A stretch of DNA of 64,000 nt from Pirellula sp. (lineage in GTDB: Bacteria > Planctomycetota > Planctomycetia > Pirellulales > Lacipirellulaceae): assembly GCA_013822725.1 (NCBI GenBank), contig PNKX01000022.1, forward strand, positions 22,069 through 86,068, read 5' to 3'. Shown in pieces: positions 19,034 to 27,785 of the stretch (position 1 is its first letter; every line of letters starts with the position of its first letter). The translations under genes were made by a program, and so were the position numbers. A model generated the notes under the pieces. That model saw nothing but the letters and a program-made list of their open reading frames with translations, was not told the origin of the DNA and did not search any database.

Positions 19034-20188
19034 GTGCCCGCCCGAGCGCCGTTAGCTTGGCTGCAGTTGAGCCACGGCCGCGTCAAGCTGATCGTCGCGG
19101 TCGCCGGCGTCGTCGTCGCCGTGCTGCTTATGCTGATGCAACTCGGCTTCATGCAAGCGGCCTTCCAAAGCGCCCTCATTGTCCCGCGGCAGATCGACGC
19201 CGATCTGGTGGTGATCAGCCCGCAAACTCAGGCGATGTTCCGCACGGCTCAGTTTCCGCACGTGTTGCTCTACCGCATGCCGTCGGTCCCTGGCGTCGAG
19301 TCGGTCCGCGCGATCTACCTCGCGACGATGCCATGGCACAACCCGTGGACCCGCGGCGAGCAGTCAATCTTCGTCTACGGCATCGAGCCGGGCGATCCGC
19401 CGCTGACGTTGCCGGGCCTTGCCGAAAGTTGGCCCGAGGTTCGCCGCACCGACGCCGTCATTTACGATTCGAAGAGCAAGCCGATCTTCGGCCCTGTCGC
19501 TGATGCCTTCAATCGCGGCGAGAATGTCGAGGTCGAGGTGAATCGCCGCCGCGTCACCGTCGTCGGACTCGCTCAAGCCGGCAACTCGTTCGGCATCGAC
19601 GGCAACCTGTTCACCAGCGATCTCAATTTCTTCCGCATGTTCCCCAACCGCACTAAAAGCGGCGCCGACCTGGGGCTCGTCCACGTGAAGCCTGGCGTCG
19701 ATCCAAAATCGGTGCAGCCCGAACTGCAAAAACTCGTCGGTTCCGAGGCGATCGTCCTCACCCACAGCGAGTTTCTCGATTTTGAGCACAACTACTGGGC
19801 CCGTTCGTCGCCGGTCGGTTTCGTCTTCACGCTCGGCGCCGTCGTCGGTTTTTGCATTGGTTTCGTGATCGTCTATCAGATTCTGTATACCGACGTGTCG
19901 AACCATCTGTCGCAGTACGCCACGATGAAGGCGATGGGTTTTACTGACAACTATCTCGTGCGGCTGGTGCTGAAAGAGGCGGTGATGCTGGCCGCGCTTG
20001 GCTACTGGCCTGGCGTGCTGCTGGCGTGGGGCTTGTACGAGATCGCCCGCCACGCGACGGCGTTGCCGCTCGATATGACTTGGCAACGCGTCCTCGGCGT
20101 GTTCCTGGCGACGCTGGTGATGTGCTTAATCTCCGGCGCCGTCGCGGTGCGCAGACTCCGTGCCGCCCAACCTGCGGATGTGTTTTAG
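19034..20188 (+). CDS. devC: DevC-type ABC exporter permease
   Basis: The 384-residue permease starts at a GTG with AGGAG upstream. It has an N-terminal membrane helix (about 17-37), a large extracytoplasmic domain (about 40-260, with QIDADLVVISPQTQAMF, a MacB/FtsX-like periplasmic core motif) and three C-terminal helices (around 262-285, 318-338, 350-372). This FtsX-like topology is that of DevC. It is encoded between the DevB adaptor and the DevA ATPase, which supports one complex in the inner membrane. Repeats separate it from both neighbours. Confidence 0.9.
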   Translation: MPARAPLAWLQLSHGRVKLIVAVAGVVVAVLLMLMQLGFMQAAFQSALIVPRQIDADLVVISPQTQAMFRTAQFPHVLLYRMPSVPGVESVRAIYLATMPWHNPWTRGEQSIFVYGIEPGDPPLTLPGLAESWPEVRRTDAVIYDSKSKPIFGPVADAFNRGENVEVEVNRRRVTVVGLAQAGNSFGIDGNLFTSDLNFFRMFPNRTKSGADLGLVHVKPGVDPKSVQPELQKLVGSEAIVLTHSEFLDFEHNYWARSSPVGFVFTLGAVVGFCIGFVIVYQILYTDVSNHLSQYATMKAMGFTDNYLVRLVLKEAVMLAALGYWPGVLLAWGLYEIARHATALPLDMTWQRVLGVFLATLVMCLISGAVAVRRLRAAQPADVF

Positions 20189-20210
20189 TATGCGAATCGA
20201 CAATCCTCTT

Positions 20211-20298
20211 TCAGCCCCTGGCTCCGCCAGGGGGTAGGTTTCCATTCCGGTTGGCGTTGCCCAACGTGACGCTACCCCCTGGCGGAGCCAGGGGCTGA
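20211..20298. repeat. Family A inverted-arm element with perfect arms (copy A2)
   Basis: The 27-base arms at 20211-20237 and 20272-20298 are exact inverse copies (TCAGCCCCTGGCTCCGCC...). The core differs from that of the other family A members. It lies between devC and devA, so the devBCA transcript would carry a very stable hairpin. Confidence 0.95.
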
Positions 20299-20313
20299 AA
20301 TGTGAGTAGCCCT

Positions 20314-21048
20314 ATGAAGACTTCAACCTCAACGCGTCCACCGGCAGAGCCGGTGGCTTTTAATACCGAGCCCACCGTCTCTGGCCGCGGCATCTGCCAC
20401 TCCTTCGGCGAGGGCGAGCTCAAAAAGCAAATCCTGTTCGACGTCGACGTCGACATCTACCCCGGCGAAGTCGTCCTCCTCACCGGCCCCTCGGGCAGCG
20501 GTAAGACGACGCTCCTCACGCTCATCGCCGGTCTGCGCGACGTGCAAGCAGGCCAGCTCTATGTGCTCGGCCACGAACTCCACGGCGCCACGCGCGAGGA
20601 ACTAGTGGACGTCCGCCGCAAGATCGGCTTTATCTTCCAAGCTCACAACCTGCTGCCATTTCTCAGCGTGCGGCAGAATGTCGAGCTGGTGTTCGAGCTT
20701 CACGCCAACGTTTCCGTCGACGAGGCGACCGAACGCGCGACCAAGATGCTGCAGCTCGTCGGCCTCGGCGACCGGCTCGACTACATGCCCGAAAAGCTCT
20801 CCGGCGGCCAGAAGCAGCGCGTCGCCGTCGCGCGGGCCCTCGTCGCCGGCCCGCAGCTGATCCTCGCCGACGAACCGACCGCCGCCCTCGACGGCAAATC
20901 AGGCCGGGCGGTGGTCGACCTGCTCCAATCGCTCGCCCGCGAGCAGGGCTGCCCCGTGCTGATGGTCACCCACGACAGCCGGGTGCTCGACGTGGCGGAT
21001 CGGGTGATTCACATGGAAGATGGGCGGATTGCGGAGCCTGCTCAATAA
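20314..21048 (+). CDS. devA: DevA-type ABC exporter ATPase
   Basis: The 244-residue ATPase powers the DevBC exporter. Walker A is GPSGSGKTTLL, the signature LSGGQKQRVAVARAL and Walker B LILADEPTAALD, with the H-loop in VTHDSR. It belongs to the LolD/MacB-like group. Either the ATG at 20314 or the GTG at 20302 must be the start, since no later ATG or GTG precedes the fold. Residues about 6-16 (STRPPAEPVAF) are encoded by a dispersed 33-base repeat also found after the stop, so the N-terminus is repeat-derived. No clear Shine-Dalgarno sequence is visible. Confidence 0.92.
   Translation: MKTSTSTRPPAEPVAFNTEPTVSGRGICHSFGEGELKKQILFDVDVDIYPGEVVLLTGPSGSGKTTLLTLIAGLRDVQAGQLYVLGHELHGATREELVDVRRKIGFIFQAHNLLPFLSVRQNVELVFELHANVSVDEATERATKMLQLVGLGDRLDYMPEKLSGGQKQRVAVARALVAGPQLILADEPTAALDGKSGRAVVDLLQSLAREQGCPVLMVTHDSRVLDVADRVIHMEDGRIAEPAQ
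20331..20363. repeat. Family E repeat unit inside the devA coding start
   Basis: These 33 bases (AACGCGTCCACCGGCAGAGC...) are identical to 21100-21132 and form a hairpin around CCACCGGCAGAGCCGGTGG. The first copy is translated as part of DevA. Confidence 0.92.
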
Positions 21049-21132
21049 AAGCCACCGGCTCCGCCGGTGGACGAACTACTAAACGCCGGCCATCTCGAAA
21101 ACGCGTCCACCGGCAGAGCCGGTGGCTTTTAA
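21046..21132. repeat. Family E inverted-arm element
   Basis: AAAAGCCACCGGCTCCGCCG directly after the devA stop is inverted as the unit at 21100-21132, leaving a spacer of about 27 bases. It may act as a terminator-like structure downstream of devA. Confidence 0.88.
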
Positions 21133-21280
21133 CGCCGCCCCGTGCTCATGCTAGCACCGCCAAGAACCTGAAGTTGGACCCTTGGCCCATCTAGGCTAAA
21201 CTACCCGCCCCGCAATAGCTGTCGCTGCGCGCTCCACTCGCGCAACGGCTGACCCACTTTCGTACGCAAGGAGGCGTCGA

Positions 21281-22510
21281 ATGTCGCAGGCCCCGCTCCG
21301 GTTCGTTCATGCCGGCGATCTACATTTGGAACGCCCGCTGACAGGCGTGTCCGAAATTCCCGCTCACCTGCGCGAGGCCTTCCTCGAAGCGCCGTATCTC
21401 GCCGCCGAGCAGATCTTCGAAACCTCGCTCACCGAAGGCGCCGACGCGCTGCTCCTCAGCGGCGACGTGGTTCATCTCGACAAGGCCGGACCGCGGGCCA
21501 TCGTGTTTCTCTTGGAACAATTTCGTCGGCTCGCCGATCACAACATCGCCGTCTACTGGGCCGGCGGGCAGATCGATCCCGTCGACGCTTGGCCGCCGAC
21601 CGCCACACTGCCCGCCAACGTCCACCGCTTTCCTTCGGGACGCGTCGGCAATTTTGAACATCAACGCGGCGACAAAACGATCGCCCGCGTCCAGGGCATC
21701 AGCCGCAGCCCCGGTCAAGCGGTCGACGACAGCGGCTTCCATCGCGATGCGAAGGGCCTGTTCACCATCGGCGTCGCCCACGGTACCGCGGCGGCGCCGG
21801 GCAGCGAAGGTGATCGCGTGCATTACATGGCCCTCGGCGGCCAGCATCGTCGGCAAACCGTCGACCAATCGCCCGGCATCGCCCACTACGCCGGCACGCC
21901 GCAAGGCCGGAACCCGGAAGAGTCGGGGGCCTTCGGCTGCACGGTCGTCACGGTGGACGAATCGGGCCATGTGAAAACCAACTTCGTCGCCGTAGACGTC
22001 GTTCGCTTTATTACCGAAACGATCGAACTCACCGCCGGCGCCGACGTCGCGACGCTGATGCCGCAGTTCGACGTCCGCGTGAACAACCTGAAGAGCAAGC
22101 ACCCCGATCGCGACTTGCTCGTCACCTGGCAAATCACCGGCGACGGCGAGCTCCTCAACGAACTCCGCCCCGGCGGCCTCAGCGACGAGATCATCAGCCA
22201 GCTGCGTCATCTCTACGGCCAGAAATTGCCAGCCGTCTGGAGCGTGGCGATCGAATGCGACGAACCCCTCTGCGTTCCCGAAGAGTGGTACGACGAGGAA
22301 ACGATTCGCGGCGACGTGTTGCGGCAGTTGCGCGAACTCGAAGAGAGCGATGACATTCCGCTCGACCTGGAAGAATTTTTCCCCGCGAGCCTCAAGGGAA
22401 GCCAACTGGCGGAACTGGCCCGCGTGTCGTCGAGCGATCGCACCGGCCTGCTGATGGCGGCGTCGAAGCTCGGCATGGATTTGATGAGCCTCGACGACGA
22501 CGAACAATAA
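21281..22510 (+). CDS. yhaO: YhaO-type metallophosphoesterase (SbcD/Mre11-like) with altered active site
   Basis: The start has a strong AAGGAGG site six bases upstream. The 409-residue product has the fold of SbcD/YhaO DNA-repair nucleases: motif I FVHAGDLHLERP, motif II LLSGDVVH, and GVAHGT near motif IV. The expected GNHD is replaced by AGGQIDP (about residue 94) and the expected GHxH by GGQHRR (about residue 190), so two or three metal/phosphate-binding residues are missing. The partner yhaN follows. It may be catalytically weak or have changed chemistry; alternatively this may be a lineage-wide variant. Cytoplasmic DNA processing is inferred from the family. Confidence 0.85.
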   Translation: MSQAPLRFVHAGDLHLERPLTGVSEIPAHLREAFLEAPYLAAEQIFETSLTEGADALLLSGDVVHLDKAGPRAIVFLLEQFRRLADHNIAVYWAGGQIDPVDAWPPTATLPANVHRFPSGRVGNFEHQRGDKTIARVQGISRSPGQAVDDSGFHRDAKGLFTIGVAHGTAAAPGSEGDRVHYMALGGQHRRQTVDQSPGIAHYAGTPQGRNPEESGAFGCTVVTVDESGHVKTNFVAVDVVRFITETIELTAGADVATLMPQFDVRVNNLKSKHPDRDLLVTWQITGDGELLNELRPGGLSDEIISQLRHLYGQKLPAVWSVAIECDEPLCVPEEWYDEETIRGDVLRQLRELEESDDIPLDLEEFFPASLKGSQLAELARVSSSDRTGLLMAASKLGMDLMSLDDDEQ

Positions 22511-22532
22511 TGACGCTTTGAGGCCTGTACCG

Positions 22533-22590
22533 GTCACCCCGAGGTACTCCGAGGGGTCCGGCCAGATTCCTCGGAGTACCTCGGAATGAC
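22533..22590. repeat. Family G-like inverted-arm element (copy G2)
   Basis: GTCACCCCGAGGTACTCCGA is inverted as TCGGAGTACCTCGGAATGAC. It occupies most of the gap between yhaO and yhaN. Confidence 0.88.
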
Positions 22591-22668
22591 AAGTTCGTTC
22601 CGCGAATTGAAAAGCACGTTCCACGGAACGAAAAACACTCACCCACGGCGGAGCCGAGGGACGAAACC

Positions 22669-25600
22669 ATGAAAATCACCGACCTAGAAATCGACGGCTT
22701 CGGCGTTTGGAATAACCTGAAGCTCACCGGCCTCTCCCGCCGCGTGACCGCCTTTTACGGCCCGAACGAAGCCGGCAAGACGACCGTCATGCAGTTCATG
22801 CGGAGCGTCCTCTACGGCATGTCGCCGGAGCGCCGTAAGAAATACCTACCGCCGCTCGATGGCGGCAACCCAGGCGGCACGCTCGGCATTGTCGAAGGCG
22901 ATCTTCGCTTCCGCGCCACGCGCATCGCCGACCGCGGCCCCGAAGACGTCGGCCGCGTCGTCTGCACCACCTCCGACGGCGCCACCGGCGGCGACCGCCT
23001 GCTGCGCGAATCGCTCGGCGACGTCGACGAACCGACCTTCACGAACGTCTTCGCCGTCGGCCTCGACGAAATCCACGAGCTCGGCAGCCTTTCCGGCAGC
23101 AAAGCGGCCGAGTGGATTTACCGCCTCACCTCCGGCCTCGACCGGGTCAGCCTCTACGATGTCATCCAAGAACTCCGCGCCAATCGCCACGCGCTGCTCA
23201 ACGACGAAGGCCAATCGTCGCGCATCGTCAGCCTCACGACGCAGCGCGACCGTTTCCGCGCGGAAGTCGATCGCCTCCGCGAGCAGAACCGCCTCTGGTC
23301 CCAACTGGCGGTGAAGATCAAGGAACTCGACGATCAGATCATCGCCGTCGAAACGCAGGTCCGCAAAGCCGAACACCACGCCCGCACGATCGAAATCGCC
23401 GTCGGCCTCAAGCCGAACTGGCGCAAGCGCGAGAAGCTCGACGAGCAACTGATGCACCTCAGCGGCCGCGTCACGCTGCCGGCCGACGCGATCGAGCGCC
23501 TCAACGCGATCAACGCCGACGTCGAAAAGCACCAGCGCCAGTCTGACGTATTGCAAGGTCAGCGTCACCAGCTGCGCGACGAGGCCGAGCGTCTCGGCAT
23601 CAACGAACTGCTGGTCCGCAACGCCCAGCGGATCGACGCCCTCGGCGAGCAGCGTGATTGGCTCCAATCGCTTGAGCGGCAACAAGACGAGCTCGAGCGC
23701 GAAGCCAAAAGCTACGAAACCCGCTTCGCCGCCGAGCAAAAGCGGCTCGCTGAAGCCCTCGGCGTCAAAGACGCCAGCCGTCTCACCGAGCTCAACGAAA
23801 GCGACTTCGAAGCGCTGCAGCCGCAGATCGACGCGCTGCGACTTGCCCAAAAGCGGCTCGAACAGGCCCAACGCGACGTTGATCTCCTCACCGAAAGCGA
23901 GCGCTCGTTCCGCACGCAAATCGAAACGGCCATCGTCGGCGGCGAATCGCACGGCCTGCCGATGGACCTCCAAGAGGCAAGCAACCTCGTCGCCCGCCTC
24001 CGCAAGCGCCTCGCCGTCGAGCAACGGCTCGACATGGCTCGCCAGCACGAGGTCGAACTCGAACAACAAAGCCACGACCTGCTCGACGATCAGGTGATGC
24101 CGCTCTGGCTCTTTGGCTGGTTGCTCGCGACGTTCGTCCTCGGCGCCCTCATGCTCGGCGTCTGGGCCCTTGTCCCCGAATCGCCATTCGGCAAGTACGG
24201 CGGCCTCGTCGCGCTCGTCGGCATCGGCGGCGCCGCGTTCGCGTGGGTCTTCAAATACTTCGCCGACGACGCCGCGGCCGAGAAGCTCGACGCTTGCCAA
24301 CGCCAGATGGAAGTCGTCGGCAAGCAAATCGCCGACGCTGAACGCGAAAAGCAACAAGTCGACGCCGAGCTGCCGATGACCGACGGCTCGGTCGTTCTCC
24401 GCATGCAGGCGGCCGAACGCCACCTCGCCGAACTCGAAAACGTTCTGCCGGTCGAAGCCCAACGCAAACAAGCCGGCGGCGAAGTCGCCAATGCCGAGAC
24501 CCGTTTCAAGCAGGCGCAACGCGAACGCGACGCCGTCCTGGCCACCTGGAAGTCAAAGATCGCCGCTCTCGGTTTGCCGGGCGATCTCGATCCACAGTTG
24601 CTGCTGAGCGTCACCGACCGCTACGGCCAACTCGCCGATCTCGAAGCCCGCGCCCGCCACCGCCGCGAAGACGCCGCCGCCCGCCAGCGCGAACACGAAA
24701 CCCTCCTCCGCCGGATCCGCGACCTTGCCGAAGAAGTCGGCTGCGTTCTGAAGCCGAAGGCGGCGAACGACAACAAAGCGAAGCAAGATGTCAATCGAGA
24801 CGCACTTGCCGATCGCAACAACCAAGCGACCGAGGTCCTCGCCAACCCCCTCGACCAGCTCGACCACCTCCTCACCGAACGCCGCCGCCAACTCGGCGAC
24901 GTCCAGCGCCGCGAAGACCTCGCGACCAAGGCCAAGGAGCTCAAGGCCGAAGAAGGCAAACATCTCCAAACGATCGCCGGCCTCAAGCGCCGCCGCGCCG
25001 CCATGTTCCAAGCCGGCGGCTGCGAAGACGAGCAAGAGTACCGCATGATGGCCGCCGACCAGCACCAACACGCGCTCCTCACGCAACAGCGAGACGCCGT
25101 GAGCCGCGAAATCATCGCCGCCATCGGCCGCCACGAACCGGAGGAAATTTTTAACGGCCTGCTCGCTCCCGATTCCATCGGCACCCTCGACCAGCTGTGG
25201 GAACGCGCCACCGCCGACCTCGACGCCGCCGGCAACCGGCTGAAGGAACTCGCCGAGCAGCGCGGTTCGCACACGCGCGAACAGTCCGAACTCGCCAAGG
25301 ACCGTTCGCTCGCCGAACGCCAACTCGACCTCAGCGTCGTCGAGAAGCAACTCGAGGAAGCAAAGGCCGACTGGCGCCGTCACGCCACCGTCAACCGCGT
25401 CCTCGAGCGAATCCGCGCCGACTACGAAGCCCACCGTCAGCCCGAGACCCTCGCCGAGGCGTCGCGCTACATGGCCAAGTTCACCAACGGCCAATACAAG
25501 CGCATCTGGACGCCGCTCTCGAACGACATCCTGCTGGTCGACAACGCCGCCGGCGAATCGCTGCCGGTTGACGTGCTGAGCCGCGGCACCCGCGAGCAGC

Positions 25601-26295
25601 TATTCCTCAGCGTGCGGATGGCGCTCGTCGCCAACTTCGCCCGCCGCGGCGTCAACGTCCCGATGGTCCTCGACGACGTGCTCGTCAACTTCGACATTGA
25701 ACGGACCCGCCGCGCCGCTGAAGTCCTCAGCGAATTCGCTGCGGGCGGCCACCAACTCTTTCTGTTCACCTGCCACGAGCACATGTGGGAAATGTTCCGC
25801 AAGCTCGACGGCGACTGCCGCCGCATCCCCGTCCGCCGCGGCCAACCCGAACCGTTCGTCGCCCCAGTCATCGTCGCCGAACCCGAACCGGCGGTCCTCG
25901 AAGAACCAATCATCGCACCCCCGAAGCCCAAGAAGAAACCCCTCAAAAAACCGCGACCGGTGGTCGCGGTCCCCGCTCCCGTCCCCGCGCTAGACCTCTA
26001 CGACTACCCCTTCATCGAACGCATCATCGAAGAACGCCCAACCCCCAAACCGGCCCCCATCGCCGTCGCGCCCGCCGTCATCGAAGCCGAAGCCCCCTCC
26101 GAGTTCCACGAATACTCGTTCGACCTCCCCGCGCACGACTACCGCGACGAGCCAACGGAAGGCGAGGGCGCCCTGGCGTTCATCGTCAGCGCCGACGACG
26201 CCCTCGGCCGCCGCGCCGAACAAGGCTCCCGCCGCCACCACGCCGTGCCGAACTATTTGCGTCGCGGCGATCATCTCGAACCGCGGCGAGCGTAG
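22669..26295 (+). CDS. yhaN: YhaN-type AAA/SMC-like ATPase with central membrane segments
   Basis: The 1,208-residue product begins with an ABC/SMC-like ATPase half (Walker A GPNEAGKTTV, about residues 31-40), and YhaN family features such as the poorly charged QxFTNVFAVGLDEI. Long coiled coils run from about 185 to 470 and from 540 to 960. Between them two hydrophobic helices (about 477-497 and 505-523) are unusual for an SMC-like protein and suggest membrane anchoring. The second ATPase half has the signature LSRGTREQLFLSVRMAL and Walker B PMVLDDVLVNFD. The last 170 residues are a Pro/Glu-rich tail. With YhaO it should form an SbcCD-like complex for DNA repair. A Shine-Dalgarno (GAGGGA) precedes the ATG. 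Confidence 0.88.
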   Translation: MKITDLEIDGFGVWNNLKLTGLSRRVTAFYGPNEAGKTTVMQFMRSVLYGMSPERRKKYLPPLDGGNPGGTLGIVEGDLRFRATRIADRGPEDVGRVVCTTSDGATGGDRLLRESLGDVDEPTFTNVFAVGLDEIHELGSLSGSKAAEWIYRLTSGLDRVSLYDVIQELRANRHALLNDEGQSSRIVSLTTQRDRFRAEVDRLREQNRLWSQLAVKIKELDDQIIAVETQVRKAEHHARTIEIAVGLKPNWRKREKLDEQLMHLSGRVTLPADAIERLNAINADVEKHQRQSDVLQGQRHQLRDEAERLGINELLVRNAQRIDALGEQRDWLQSLERQQDELEREAKSYETRFAAEQKRLAEALGVKDASRLTELNESDFEALQPQIDALRLAQKRLEQAQRDVDLLTESERSFRTQIETAIVGGESHGLPMDLQEASNLVARLRKRLAVEQRLDMARQHEVELEQQSHDLLDDQVMPLWLFGWLLATFVLGALMLGVWALVPESPFGKYGGLVALVGIGGAAFAWVFKYFADDAAAEKLDACQRQMEVVGKQIADAEREKQQVDAELPMTDGSVVLRMQAAERHLAELENVLPVEAQRKQAGGEVANAETRFKQAQRERDAVLATWKSKIAALGLPGDLDPQLLLSVTDRYGQLADLEARARHRREDAAARQREHETLLRRIRDLAEEVGCVLKPKAANDNKAKQDVNRDALADRNNQATEVLANPLDQLDHLLTERRRQLGDVQRREDLATKAKELKAEEGKHLQTIAGLKRRRAAMFQAGGCEDEQEYRMMAADQHQHALLTQQRDAVSREIIAAIGRHEPEEIFNGLLAPDSIGTLDQLWERATADLDAAGNRLKELAEQRGSHTREQSELAKDRSLAERQLDLSVVEKQLEEAKADWRRHATVNRVLERIRADYEAHRQPETLAEASRYMAKFTNGQYKRIWTPLSNDILLVDNAAGESLPVDVLSRGTREQLFLSVRMALVANFARRGVNVPMVLDDVLVNFDIERTRRAAEVLSEFAAGGHQLFLFTCHEHMWEMFRKLDGDCRRIPVRRGQPEPFVAPVIVAEPEPAVLEEPIIAPPKPKKKPLKKPRPVVAVPAPVPALDLYDYPFIERIIEERPTPKPAPIAVAPAVIEAEAPSEFHEYSFDLPAHDYRDEPTEGEGALAFIVSADDALGRRAEQGSRRHHAVPNYLRRGDHLEPRRA

Positions 26296-26403
26296 CTCAA
26301 TTGATTTGGGGTGGCATGCTCGCACCCACCTCGGCCAGTTGCAGCGATATGCGGGAAGAATGTATTGGCGCGCTACCGGTCGAATCATCTCAAGGAAGTC
26401 GCC

Positions 26404-27492
26404 ATGATTCGTCGACTATTGGTCGCCGCATTCACGGTCGTGGCGCTGCTCGCGAACGTCCCTGCGCGAGGCGCCTTCACCACGATCGTCAATTCCCCGC
26501 CCGATGTCATTGCTCCGGGACAGGTGTTTGCCGCTGATACGCAGATCAATCTCTACCCCGGAACAAGCGCCGCACCCGGCGACTTCATTTCTCTAGGAGG
26601 CTTCAACGCCCCCGCAGAGAACGTCGAACTCAATGTCCTCGGCGGCTATGCCTGGTCAGTCGAGGCCTGGACTGGCAGTCAACTGAACGTCTCCGCCGGA
26701 CTCGTCAACGGCGCCAACTTGCTCGGCGGACGGGGCGTTATGTCGGGAGGCCAGGCACACACATGGAGTCTGTTCGCCCAAAGTCATCTGGAGATGTCGG
26801 GAGGAGTCGTAACGCAAATCTTCACGGCTGGCAGCGACAGCGCCCCCGATCCCGATTCCGCGGAATTCATCATGACCGGCGGCGCGGTCGGCCTCCTCGA
26901 CGCCACGGGTAACGTCATCATTCAAGGCGGATCGATCGACGATATGGTCTTCCGCGGCGCCGGGTTCGTCGAACTGACCGGTGGATCGATCGGCAACGAT
27001 TTTGAAGTCGGCTATGTTGTCTTCGGCGCTTTCCCCGACGACCCGACCGGTGAAACCGTCGTCGGCAGGGGCGGGCGCGTCACGGTTCGCGGCGGCTCCA
27101 TCGGCGAGCGAATGGTCCTCTACAAGGGAAAAACGCTCGACTACTCAGGCGGCGTCATCGGCGATGCGATTCAAGCCCGCGAAGGGAGCCAAGTCAACAT
27201 TCGCGGTTCGCACTTCTTCATCGACGGCGTCGAACTGACGTTGCCCGCCAGCGGCGAACTCCTCATCACGCAGCGCGACGTCGCGCTCACGGGCCTGCTG
27301 GCCGACGGCGAGCCGTTCCGCTTCGATTTGCACAGCCAACCAGGGCTAGGCGACTATTTCTCGCCGGACGCTACGGTCGCCATCATGCTCATCCCCGAAC
27401 CGCGCAGCGTCGTCGCGGCAGCCGCCTTGATGCTGGCCTTTGTCGTGAAACGGGCAACGCCAAGGCTAGAGCACCAACTTCGCTCGGCGTGA
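26404..27492 (+). CDS. Secreted protein with beta-repeat body and PEP-CTERM-like tail
   Basis: The 362-residue product has a signal peptide (residues 1-22, ending PARGAFTT). The body consists of imperfect repeats such as MSGGVVTQIF, MTGGAVGLLD, IQGGSIDDMV, LTGGSIGNDF and VRGGSIGERM, in the style of a right-handed parallel beta-helix. The C-terminus IPEPRSVVAAAALMLAFVV followed by basic residues is a PEP-CTERM sorting signal, normally processed by an exosortase/archaeosortase-type system at the membrane. No sortase gene is in this window. Function is unknown. Confidence 0.78.
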   Translation: MIRRLLVAAFTVVALLANVPARGAFTTIVNSPPDVIAPGQVFAADTQINLYPGTSAAPGDFISLGGFNAPAENVELNVLGGYAWSVEAWTGSQLNVSAGLVNGANLLGGRGVMSGGQAHTWSLFAQSHLEMSGGVVTQIFTAGSDSAPDPDSAEFIMTGGAVGLLDATGNVIIQGGSIDDMVFRGAGFVELTGGSIGNDFEVGYVVFGAFPDDPTGETVVGRGGRVTVRGGSIGERMVLYKGKTLDYSGGVIGDAIQAREGSQVNIRGSHFFIDGVELTLPASGELLITQRDVALTGLLADGEPFRFDLHSQPGLGDYFSPDATVAIMLIPEPRSVVAAAALMLAFVVKRATPRLEHQLRSA

Positions 27493-27509
27493 ACTTCGCC
27501 GTTCGCGGG

Positions 27510-27655
27510 GTGCCACTGGCGTGTCGCCAGTGAGCAGCGGGCACAAGGCCTCCATTAGCTACATCCCGCAAGCCGACTTTTCCTACGAGCTTCTTTCAAT
27601 ACAAGTTGCACGCGATCTCCTCCGGCGCTTCTCACTGGCGGAACGCCAGTGGCGC
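27510..27655. repeat. Family H inverted-arm element
   Basis: GTGCCACTGGCGTGTCGCCA at the left is inverted as TGGCGGAACGCCAGTGGCGC at the right, with about 95 bases between. It lies between two converging genes. Confidence 0.8.
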
Positions 27656-27670
27656 CCGACGTTCTCCTCC

Positions 27671-27757
27671 GCAGCCCCCGGCTCCGCCGGGGGGTAGCGT
27701 ATCGCAGGACGATGCCTACCGGCTTGGTTGCCGACCCCCTGGCGGAGCCAGGGGCTG
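27671..27757. repeat. Family A inverted-arm element (copy A3)
   Basis: CAGCCCCCGGCTCCGCCGGG and GCGGAGCCAGGGGCTGA arms flank the conserved core TCGCAGGACGATGCCTACCG. It follows family H in the same gap. Confidence 0.92.
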
Positions 27758-27785
27758 AAATGGTTGCATCAACACGTCACTCTCT

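Noticed and set aside
22846..24519. Long minus-strand open frame opposite yhaN
   Set aside because: Ala/Leu/Val-rich shadow of the coiled-coil gene, with no domain.
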